Origin: Lachnoclostridium sp. UBA1175
Lineage (GTDB): Bacteria > Bacillota > Clostridia > Lachnospirales > Lachnospiraceae
NCBI GenBank assembly: GCA_002311665.1
Contig: DBYX01000007.1
Coordinates: 118,467 to 182,466, forward strand
Direction of reading: 5' to 3'
Length of the DNA stretch: 64,000 bases
In this document: positions 53,319 to 61,400 of the stretch, piece by piece
Position numbering within the stretch: the first letter of the stretch is position 1
Layout of the letters: each line of letters begins with the position of its first letter
The notes under the pieces: generated by a model
What the model was told of the DNA's origin: nothing
What the model saw: only the letters and a program-made list of their open reading frames with translations
The model's database searches: none
Program-made: the position numbers and the translations under genes

Positions 53319-55331
53319 ATGGATTCGAATACGGATAAGATCGCACGCATCCGGGAGCTGGTCGGCATCCTCGACCGCGCGGCGCGCGTGTATGAGCAGG
53401 AAGACCGCGAGATCATGAGCAACTTCGAGTACGACGCGCTCTATGATGAGCTTGTCGCGCTCGAGAAGGAGACCGGGTTTGTGCTCGCAAACAGCCCGAC
53501 GCAGCGCGCCGGTTACGAGGTGCTCTCGGAGCTTCCGAAGGAGCGCCACGAGTCGCCGATGCTCTCGCTCGACAAGACGAAGGAAGTCAGCGCGCTCGCG
53601 GATTTTCTCGGGGAGCATGAGGGTATGCTCTCGTGGAAAATGGACGGTCTCACGATCGTTCTCACATACCGCGGCGGCGAGCTGGTGAAGGCGGTCACGC
53701 GCGGCAACGGCGAGATCGGCGAGGTCATCACGAACAACGCAAAAGTGTTCAAGAACATTCCGCTTCGGATCGCGTACACCGGCGAGATGGTACTGCGCGG
53801 CGAGGCGGTGATCCGATACAGTGATTTTGAGGAGATCAACGCCCGCATCGAGAAGGACGAGGATCGCTACAAGAACCCGCGCAACCTGTGCAGCGGCACC
53901 GTTCGGCAGCTCAACAACGAGATCACGGCACAGCGGAGCGTGTATTGCTTCCCGTTCACGCTGATCTCCATGGACGGTCAGCCCGGGTTTGCGACGAGAG
54001 TGGAGCAGATGGAATACCTGCGTGAGCTCGGGTTCACGCCGGTGGAATACAAGGTAGTCACCGCGGGCAACATCGCGGATGTCGTGAAGCAGTTTGCCGC
54101 AAAGATCGAGACGAACGATTTTCCGTCGGACGGTCTTGTGCTGTGCTACAACGACATCGCGTACGGCAACAGCCTCGGGCGCACAGCGAAATTCCCGCGC
54201 GATGCGATCGCGTTCAAGTGGAAGGATGAGACGAGAACGACGACGCTTCGGGAGATCGAGTGGAGTCCGTCGCGGACCGGTCTGCTGAACCCCGTGGCGA
54301 TCTTTGATCCCGTGGAGCTCGAGGGGACGACCGTGAAGCGCGCGAGCGTGCACAACGTGAGCATCCTCGAGGAGCTTGCGCTCGGACCGGGGGATCGGAT
54401 CGACGTGTATAAGGCGAACATGATCATCCCGCAGATCGCGCAGAACCACACGAGAAGCGGCAACACCGTGGCAGTTGCGGACGGGGAGCAGGCGATGCGC
54501 AGCAGCAACGTCTTTGTAACGAAGACCTGTCCCGTGTGCGGCGGTGCGACCGAGGTCCGCATGTTGAACGAGGCAAAGGCTTTGTACTGCACGAACCCCG
54601 CGTGTACGGCGAAGAAGGTGCGCTCGTACGAGCATTTTGTGCAGCGCGATGCGATGAATATCGAGGGTCTCTCGGAGGCGACGCTGGAGAAGCTGATCGG
54701 GCTCGGGCTCGTGCATGAGCCGGCCGATCTGTTCAAGCTGTCCGCGCACCGCGAGGTGCTCACGCAGGCCGAGGGCTTCGGTGATAAGTCGTTTGACAAC
54801 CTCCTCGCGGCATGCGAGAAGGCGAGCACGGCAGCGATGCCGAAATTCCTGTATGCGCTCGGTATCCCGGGCATCGGGCTTGCGAACGCAAAGCTCATTT
54901 GTCGTGAGATGAACTACGACTGGGAGCGGATCGTCAGCGCGACGGCGGAGGAGATCAGCTCGATCTCGAGACTCGGTGATGTGCTCGCGGGCAATTTCAC
55001 GGAGTACATGGCGGACGAGGAGAACCGCAGGAGGATCGCAAACCTCCTCGAGGTCGTCACGTTCGAGGCGCCCGAGCAGGTACAGACGACGCCGATCACC
55101 GGCAAGACGTTCGTTATCACCGGCAGCGTGGAACATTTTCCGAATCGCGACGCGGTGAAGGATTTCATCGAGGCGAGAGGCGGCAAGGTCTCCGGCTCGG
55201 TATCCGCGAAGACGGACTATCTGATCAACAACGATACGACGAGCAATTCGTCGAAAAATAAAAAAGCCAAGGAACTCGGGATTCCGATCCTTTCGGAGGA
55301 GGATTTCCTGGCGATGGCAGGAGGAAATTGA
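53319..55331 (+). CDS. ligA: NAD-dependent DNA ligase
   Basis: LigA seals nicks during replication and repair. The 670-residue protein has the adenylation lysine in SWKMDGLTIVL, NTPASE-fold RNLCSGTVRQL, the Cys4 zinc finger (CPVC, CTNPAC), a helix-hairpin-helix domain (GLSEATLEKLIGLGLV, ALGIPGIGLANAK) and a C-terminal BRCT domain (GKTFVITGSVEHFPNRD). The usual KxDG is KMDG here, and the CSGTVRQL motif differs slightly from the common AAGSLRQL, but the domain order is complete. It follows rluF by 60 bp. Confidence 0.95.
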   Translation: MDSNTDKIARIRELVGILDRAARVYEQEDREIMSNFEYDALYDELVALEKETGFVLANSPTQRAGYEVLSELPKERHESPMLSLDKTKEVSALADFLGEHEGMLSWKMDGLTIVLTYRGGELVKAVTRGNGEIGEVITNNAKVFKNIPLRIAYTGEMVLRGEAVIRYSDFEEINARIEKDEDRYKNPRNLCSGTVRQLNNEITAQRSVYCFPFTLISMDGQPGFATRVEQMEYLRELGFTPVEYKVVTAGNIADVVKQFAAKIETNDFPSDGLVLCYNDIAYGNSLGRTAKFPRDAIAFKWKDETRTTTLREIEWSPSRTGLLNPVAIFDPVELEGTTVKRASVHNVSILEELALGPGDRIDVYKANMIIPQIAQNHTRSGNTVAVADGEQAMRSSNVFVTKTCPVCGGATEVRMLNEAKALYCTNPACTAKKVRSYEHFVQRDAMNIEGLSEATLEKLIGLGLVHEPADLFKLSAHREVLTQAEGFGDKSFDNLLAACEKASTAAMPKFLYALGIPGIGLANAKLICREMNYDWERIVSATAEEISSISRLGDVLAGNFTEYMADEENRRRIANLLEVVTFEAPEQVQTTPITGKTFVITGSVEHFPNRDAVKDFIEARGGKVSGSVSAKTDYLINNDTTSNSSKNKKAKELGIPILSEEDFLAMAGGN

Positions 55332-55332
55332 C

Positions 55333-56244
55333 ATGCCGATCAAAGTGGCCAACGATCTGCCGGCACGGCAGGTGTTGATCGATGAAAACATATTCGTGAT
55401 GGACGAGAACCGCGCGACGACGCAGGACATCCGACCGCTCTCCATCGCGATCTTAAATCTGATGCCGCTCAAGGAGGACACGGAGGTCCAGCTGATGCGA
55501 AGCCTATCGAACACGCCGCTGCAGATCGACCTCACGTTCCTCACGACGGCGTCGTACACCGGCAAGAACACGGCAAAGAGCCATCTCGACCAGTTCTACC
55601 TGACGTTCGAGGATGTGAAGAACCGCAAGTTTGACGGCCTGATCATCACGGGCGCGCCGGTGGAGCAGATGGAGTTCACCGAGGTCGCGTACTGGGACGA
55701 GCTCGTGCAGATTATGGAATGGAGCAAGACGCACGTCACGAGCACTCTGCACATCTGCTGGGGCGCGCAGGCAGCCCTGTATTATCATTACGGGATCCCG
55801 AAGATCCCGCTGGAGCGAAAGCTGTTCGGGCTGTTCCGCCACCGCGTGATGAACCGCAGGGAACCGCTTGTGCGGGGTTTCGACGATGAGTTTTATATGC
55901 CGCACTCCAGGCACACGACCATCGCGAACGAGGATGTGTACAGGCATCCCGAACTCACGGTGATGGCGGAGTCGGACGAGGCCGGCATCCTCCTGATCAT
56001 GGCGCAGGAGGGCAGGCAGATCTTCGTGCTCGGGCACCCCGAGTACGACCGCATCACGCTTGACAAGGAATACAAGAGGGATCTCGACAAGGGACTCCCG
56101 ATCGACCTGCCGAAAAATTATTATCCGGACGATGACTGCACACAGAGACCGCTGTTGCTGTGGCGCGGTCACGCGAACACGCTGTACACGAACTGGTTGA
56201 ATTACTATTGCTATCAGCTGACACCGTACGACTGGACCTTCTGA
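55333..56244 (+). CDS. metA: Homoserine O-acyltransferase (MetA), predicted acetyl-CoA type
   Basis: MetA acylates homoserine at the entry of methionine synthesis. The 303-residue class I glutamine-amidotransferase-like protein has the catalytic Cys142 in HICWGAQAALYYHYG, and HPEYDR with the catalytic Glu/His. Residue 111 is Glu (ITGAPVE); in characterised MetA proteins Glu here selects acetyl-CoA and Gly selects succinyl-CoA, so this enzyme is predicted to be an acetyltransferase despite the family name. The ATG is one base after the ligA stop, with AGGAGGAAATTG upstream. Confidence 0.93.
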   Translation: MPIKVANDLPARQVLIDENIFVMDENRATTQDIRPLSIAILNLMPLKEDTEVQLMRSLSNTPLQIDLTFLTTASYTGKNTAKSHLDQFYLTFEDVKNRKFDGLIITGAPVEQMEFTEVAYWDELVQIMEWSKTHVTSTLHICWGAQAALYYHYGIPKIPLERKLFGLFRHRVMNRREPLVRGFDDEFYMPHSRHTTIANEDVYRHPELTVMAESDEAGILLIMAQEGRQIFVLGHPEYDRITLDKEYKRDLDKGLPIDLPKNYYPDDDCTQRPLLLWRGHANTLYTNWLNYYCYQLTPYDWTF

Positions 56245-56328
56245 TGAGTCCCGCGCGCAGGTAGGAGGTCGGCCGGGAGCGATGACCGGTCGTACAGAGA
56301 CGGAAGTTGACTAAGGTGAGGTAATGGG

Positions 56329-58203
56329 ATGAAGTATCCATTGATTGTAATCCAGATGCTCGGCGGACTGGCGCTTTTCCTCTACGGCATGCGCCTGATG
56401 AGCAGCAGTCTGAAGGAGAGTTCCTCCGGCAAATTAAAAACGATGATGGAGAAGGTGACGGGCAATCCGTTCAAGGCGTTCCTTCTCGGTCTTGGTGTTA
56501 CGGCGGTCATCCAGTCCTCAACGGCGACGATCGTCATCACCTCCGGTCTTGTGGCCGGCGGGATTATTACGCTCAACCAGTCGCTCGGCATCATCATCGG
56601 AGCGAACGTCGGTACGACCGTCACCGGTCAGATTGTGCGTTTGATGGACCTGAATTCCGATTCCACCTCCTGGCTCACCTTCCTGAAACCTTCCACGCTG
56701 GCGCCGATCGCGCTGGTCGCGGGTATCCTTCTGTTGATGTTCATCCGCGTGAAGCGGTCCGACTCCATCGGAAATGTTGCGATGGGATTCGGTATCCTAT
56801 TCACCGGACTTATGAATATGTCCAACTCGGTCAGCGTGCTGACGGAGACCGGTATCATTGACAAGCTGTTCGGAAGCATCGGCAAGAATCCGATCCTGGG
56901 CTACCTGTGCGGAGCCGGCGTCGCGTTTGCACTGCAGAGCTCCTCGTCGACGATCGCCATTCTTCAGACGATGGCGACCAACACCGTGGTCACCTTCGGT
57001 GTCTCGTACATTATCATTGTCGGCATCTACCTCGGCGACTGTCTCACGACCGGCATCGTGTGCTCCATCGGCGCGAAGGCAGACGCGAAGAGAGTCGGTG
57101 TCGTCAACATTATTTATAATCTGAGCAAGACGGTGATCGTGATTGTCGTCGTCAATGTGTTGCGGGCATTCAGAGTTTTTGAAAACCTCTGGGATCATTC
57201 TCTGACGGCCGGCGGTATCGCCAATGCAAACTCCATCTTTAATCTCGGATGCGCGATCCTTCTGTTGCCGTTGACCGGCGCATACGCTAAACTGTCGAAG
57301 CGGATCGTGAAGGATGACGTGGAAGAGAAGGTGGAGATCCCCGAGTTTGCGGCACTCAACCCGATTTTCTATGCGACTCCCGCACTTGCCTTCGGAAGCT
57401 GTTTCAATGCACTCAAGCTGATGTTCAACAAGTCGGTGGAAAATATCAACCGCGCTTTCGGGCTGCTGAAGAATTATGACCGCAATGTCAAGGCAGCGAT
57501 CGACGCGGATGAAGACGTCATCGATGCTTTGGCGGACGGTGTCAGTAATTATCTTGTGCAATTGTCCCCGCATATCAGCGAGGATATGCACATCCGCATC
57601 CTGGAACAATACTACAAGCTGGTCGGTGAGTTTGAGCACATGGGAGACCACGCGTTCAACATCTCGGAGACTGCGACGAGACTGCACGGCGAGGATGTTC
57701 ATTTTTCGTCGGCCGCGCAGGCGGAGTTGAAGGTTTCCCGCGAGGTTTTGGACCGTCTGTTGCGGGCGACGAGAGATGCATTTGAGAAGAGGGATGTCAA
57801 GGCGGCACAGGAGATCGAGCCGCTTGAGGAGGTCATGGACGACATGATCAATGCCCTGAGCGACAACCATATGGCCCGTCTTCGCGAGGGCAAATGCTCG
57901 GTCAACGCGGGAACCGGGCTTCTCGATGTACTGACTCATTTTTCGCGCATCGCCGATACCTGTTCGAATGTCGGTGTCTCGGTTCTCACGCGAGTCAATC
58001 CCGAGATCTCGAACCGCGCACACAACTATGTCACACAGTTGCACATGGGACATGACCGAGAGTACAACAAGGCGTATCATGCAGCGCACGACATGTATTT
58101 TGATAAGCTCACAAAGGCACAGGAAAGCGCTCAGGCGGAGGCCGTCGGCGCGAGTGAGGGTCAGCTGCAGTTGCCTTTGTCGGAGATGAAAACGAACGAG
58201 TAG
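56329..58203 (+). CDS. Na+/phosphate symporter family protein with PhoU domain
   Basis: The 624-residue membrane protein has the inverted-repeat NptA/SLC34-type transporter with the twin QSS motifs TAVIQSSTATIVIT and AFALQSSSSTIAIL, about eight to nine helices over residues 1-320, and a helical PhoU-like domain (~370-580: LVGEFEHMGDHAFNISETA). It probably imports phosphate with sodium or regulates uptake. TAAGGTGAGG precedes the ATG. The 84-bp gap after metA contains no other gene. Confidence 0.9.
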   Translation: MKYPLIVIQMLGGLALFLYGMRLMSSSLKESSSGKLKTMMEKVTGNPFKAFLLGLGVTAVIQSSTATIVITSGLVAGGIITLNQSLGIIIGANVGTTVTGQIVRLMDLNSDSTSWLTFLKPSTLAPIALVAGILLLMFIRVKRSDSIGNVAMGFGILFTGLMNMSNSVSVLTETGIIDKLFGSIGKNPILGYLCGAGVAFALQSSSSTIAILQTMATNTVVTFGVSYIIIVGIYLGDCLTTGIVCSIGAKADAKRVGVVNIIYNLSKTVIVIVVVNVLRAFRVFENLWDHSLTAGGIANANSIFNLGCAILLLPLTGAYAKLSKRIVKDDVEEKVEIPEFAALNPIFYATPALAFGSCFNALKLMFNKSVENINRAFGLLKNYDRNVKAAIDADEDVIDALADGVSNYLVQLSPHISEDMHIRILEQYYKLVGEFEHMGDHAFNISETATRLHGEDVHFSSAAQAELKVSREVLDRLLRATRDAFEKRDVKAAQEIEPLEEVMDDMINALSDNHMARLREGKCSVNAGTGLLDVLTHFSRIADTCSNVGVSVLTRVNPEISNRAHNYVTQLHMGHDREYNKAYHAAHDMYFDKLTKAQESAQAEAVGASEGQLQLPLSEMKTNE

Positions 58204-58261
58204 CCGCGCAGGCGGTTTTGAGGATAACGCGTATTGAGGAAGAAAAGGAGAGGTTTTAACT

Positions 58262-60517
58262 ATGGGTATGGTTTCAGAGAAGAAGAGCACGATCTCCTAC
58301 GTAAAATGGGACCGCGGTGCGAACCGCGAGTTCTCCGAGGAAGTCACCGTGCTCCGCATGGACAACGGTCAGATCACGTATGCGATGGGCATCACGGAGG
58401 AGGGGTACCTTCTGCATTGCTATTACGGCAAGTCGATCGGGGAGGACGACATCAGCTATCTGATGCGTCTTTCGGATCATCCTTTCACGCCGAACGGCAA
58501 CAACCGTGACCGCCTTATTTTTATGGACTCGAGACTGTTCGAGTTTCCGTGCCACGGCACGGGCGACTATCGAGAGCCGTGTCTGACGGTGCTTGACGAG
58601 GACGGTATGTCCACCTGCGATCTGCGGTTCAAGGAATACCGGACGGAGAAGGGCAAGCCGCAGCTGCGCCAGAAGGGCGTGCGCTGCATCCCCGCGACGT
58701 ACGCGAAGACCGGCGAGGCGGAGACACTTATTGTGACGATGGAGGACACGCACTGTGACATCATCGTGGAGCTCACGTACACGTTGTTCAGCGACATGCC
58801 CGTCGTGACGAGAAGTGCGAGAGTCATCAACCGCGGTTACAACGACATTCGCATCCAGCAGTTTATGTCGGGATGCGTGGAGTTTGACCACAGTGATTTT
58901 GAGATGATCACCCTGAACGGCAGCTGGGCGCGCGAGCGCGCGATCTCCCGTGTTTCGCTTCACAGCGGAAAGCAGTCGGTCGACAGCAGACGCGGCATCT
59001 CGTCACACCAGCACAATCCGTTCATCGCTCTGGTGGATCCGCATGCGACCGAGGAGTCGGGCGAGGCGTACGGCTTCAACCTCGTATACAGCGGCAATTT
59101 CTTAGCGCAGTCGGAGGTCGCCACAAGCGGCTTCACGCGCGTTGTGATGGGGATCAACCCGTTTGATTTTTCGTGGCTTCTGCGCCCGGAGGAGGACCTC
59201 GCGGCGCCGGAGCTTGTGATGGTGTACTCCGACAGCGGTATCGGCGCGATGTCGCGCACGTTCCATGACCTGTACCGCGGTCATCTGATCCGCGGACAGT
59301 GGAAGGACCGAATGCGCCCCGTGCTGATCAACAACTGGGAGGGCACATACTTCAACTTCGACGAGGAGAAGATATACGCGATCGCGGAATCGGCTTCAAA
59401 ACTGGGAATCGAGATGCTCGTCCTGGACGACGGCTGGTTCGGCAAGAGAAACTATGACGACTGCTCGCTCGGCGACTGGTATGTCAACGAGGAAAAACTG
59501 AAGGGCGGCCTCAAGCCGCTCGTGGACCGCATCAACGCGCTCGGCATGAAGTTCGGCCTGTGGTTCGAGCCGGAGATGGTGAGCCCGGACAGCGATCTGT
59601 TCCGCGCGCATCCCGACTGGGCGATCCAGATCATCGGGCGCGATATGACGCAGGCGAGAGAGCAATATGTGCTTGACTACTCCAACCCGGAGGTACGCGA
59701 GTGCGTCTACGGACAGATTCGTGCGATCCTGGACAATGCCAACGTCGAGTACATCAAATGGGATATGAACCGCGCGCTCTCCGAGGTCGGCTCCACGACG
59801 CTTCCGCGCAAGCGCCAGAGAGAGCTCTGGCACCGCTATGTGCTCGGCGTGTACGAGGTGATGGACCGCCTGACGACGGACTATCCGTACCTGCTCCTCG
59901 AGGGCTGCTCGAGCGGCGGAGCCCGTTTCGATCCCGGCATGCTTTATTTTGCGCCGCAGATCTGGGCTTCGGACGACACCGACGCGATCGAGAGACTGAA
60001 GATCCAGCACGGTACGAGCATCTGTTACCCGGCGTCCACGATGGGCGCGCACGTGTCCGACTGCCCGAACCATGCGATCGGCCGCACGACGCCTTTTGCG
60101 ACCAGAGGCGATGTCGCCATGGTCGGCACCTTCGGTTATGAGCTCGATGTGACGCGCATTCCCGAGGCGGACCGCGAGGCCATCCCGGGACAGATCGAGA
60201 AGTTCAAGAAGTTCAATCCGCTTGTCCGCACCGGCGATCAGTACCGTCTCGGCAATCTCTTTGAGGATGATTCGTACGACGCGTGGATGTTCGTCGCGAA
60301 GGACAAGTCCGAAGCGGTGTTTACCTTCGTGCAGATACTGAACCGTCCTTCGACACCGTCCCGCAGGATCCTCCTGCGCGGCCTTGATCCGAAGCGCTCC
60401 TACCGAAACGTTGACACCGGCGAGGTGCGACTCGGTGCCACCTGGATGACCGGAGGCGTGATCGTCGGGGCGTTCGGCGATTTTGCAAGCAGAACGATGC
60501 ATTTTACGGCAATCTGA
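58262..60517 (+). CDS. Alpha-galactosidase, glycoside hydrolase family 36
   Basis: The enzyme removes terminal alpha-galactose from raffinose-type sugars or galactomannan fragments. The 751-residue protein has an N-terminal beta-sandwich, a TIM barrel with LVLDDGWFGKRNYD, LWFEPEMVSPDSDL, the nucleophile Asp in YIKWDMNR, EGCSSGGARFD and the acid/base Asp in ASDDTDAIERL, and a C-terminal sandwich. No signal peptide is present, so it acts in the cytoplasm. The ATG at 58262 follows AAGGAGAGG; an ATG two codons later is also possible. No sugar transporter lies beside it. Confidence 0.93.
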   Translation: MGMVSEKKSTISYVKWDRGANREFSEEVTVLRMDNGQITYAMGITEEGYLLHCYYGKSIGEDDISYLMRLSDHPFTPNGNNRDRLIFMDSRLFEFPCHGTGDYREPCLTVLDEDGMSTCDLRFKEYRTEKGKPQLRQKGVRCIPATYAKTGEAETLIVTMEDTHCDIIVELTYTLFSDMPVVTRSARVINRGYNDIRIQQFMSGCVEFDHSDFEMITLNGSWARERAISRVSLHSGKQSVDSRRGISSHQHNPFIALVDPHATEESGEAYGFNLVYSGNFLAQSEVATSGFTRVVMGINPFDFSWLLRPEEDLAAPELVMVYSDSGIGAMSRTFHDLYRGHLIRGQWKDRMRPVLINNWEGTYFNFDEEKIYAIAESASKLGIEMLVLDDGWFGKRNYDDCSLGDWYVNEEKLKGGLKPLVDRINALGMKFGLWFEPEMVSPDSDLFRAHPDWAIQIIGRDMTQAREQYVLDYSNPEVRECVYGQIRAILDNANVEYIKWDMNRALSEVGSTTLPRKRQRELWHRYVLGVYEVMDRLTTDYPYLLLEGCSSGGARFDPGMLYFAPQIWASDDTDAIERLKIQHGTSICYPASTMGAHVSDCPNHAIGRTTPFATRGDVAMVGTFGYELDVTRIPEADREAIPGQIEKFKKFNPLVRTGDQYRLGNLFEDDSYDAWMFVAKDKSEAVFTFVQILNRPSTPSRRILLRGLDPKRSYRNVDTGEVRLGATWMTGGVIVGAFGDFASRTMHFTAI

Positions 60518-60528
60518 AAGAGGTCAAT

Positions 60529-61242
60529 ATGGATGTTATAAAACCGTACAAAAGAGGATGCGGGTATTCCTACGCGCTCGGTGCTTTCCCGACGTTCGAG
60601 TTGTTGCGGAAGCGCCCGGAGTGCGCGATCGGCGTGTTTGTACACAGCTCGTTCCCGGAGCGGGAGAAGGTTGCGGCGCTGTGCGAGGAGCACAACATCC
60701 CGGTATGGGACAACGACAAAGCGATCGCTCGCCTGAGTGACAAGGAAAACGTGTTCGTTATCGGAGTGTTCCGCACGTACGAGGACAAGCTGGATCCGGA
60801 AGTGCCGCATCTGATGCTCGTGAACCCTTCGAATATGGGAAACCTCGGGACGATCCTCCGGACGTGTCTGGCATTCGGTATCCACGATGTTGCGATCATC
60901 GCCCCCGGCACGGACTGGCTGAACCCGAAGGTGGTGCGAGCATCGATGGGAGCGTTGTTCTCGATGCGCGTTGCGATGTACAACTCTTTCGAGGAGTATG
61001 TGTGTTTCGCATCCGGCGTCGGAAGAGAGTATTTTCCGTTTATGCTGACGGGAGGCACGGAACTGTCGCTTGAGAACTGCCCGAAGCCGAAACTGTACAC
61101 GCTCGTGTTCGGCAATGAGGCAACCGGACTTCCCTCGGAGTACTCGGAGGTAGGAACGGCAATTAAGATACCGCAGTCCGACGAGGTGGATTCGTTGAAT
61201 CTCACGATCGCGGTCGGTATCGGGCTGTTTGCATTTCGATAA
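60529..61242 (+). CDS. SpoU/TrmH-family RNA 2'-O-methyltransferase
   Basis: The 237-residue protein has the knotted methyltransferase motifs: LVNPSNMGNLGTILRTCLAFG (motif 1, with the usual Asn and Arg), YTLVFGNEATGLPSEY (motif 2) and IPQSDEVDSLNLTIAVGI (motif 3). The N-terminal ~90 residues are not the L30e-like domain of RlmB. The RNA target is unknown. It follows the galactosidase by 11 bp with AAGAGG upstream, but the functional link is not obvious. Confidence 0.88.
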   Translation: MDVIKPYKRGCGYSYALGAFPTFELLRKRPECAIGVFVHSSFPEREKVAALCEEHNIPVWDNDKAIARLSDKENVFVIGVFRTYEDKLDPEVPHLMLVNPSNMGNLGTILRTCLAFGIHDVAIIAPGTDWLNPKVVRASMGALFSMRVAMYNSFEEYVCFASGVGREYFPFMLTGGTELSLENCPKPKLYTLVFGNEATGLPSEYSEVGTAIKIPQSDEVDSLNLTIAVGIGLFAFR

Positions 61243-61254
61243 TAGAACCGTCAG

Positions 61255-61284
61255 ATACGGCGAATCCGATTCGCCGTATTTTTT
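61255..61284 (+). terminator. Terminator after the SpoU gene
   Basis: ATACGGCGAAT / ATTCGCCGTAT perfect 11-bp stem with loop CCG, then TTTTTT, 12 bp past the stop codon. Confidence 0.93.
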
Positions 61285-61400
61285 AACCTTACAATTTTGC
61301 AATAATTCCGCCCTTGGCAAGATTATGTATTATAATATCCTAAAATGCACACTGTGTTGCCTGCGGGCAATGTATTGATGAGGCTTACGGAGAAAAAACT

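Noticed and set aside
53274..55571. 765-codon minus-strand frame opposite ligA
   Set aside because: Shadow of ligA; no domains.
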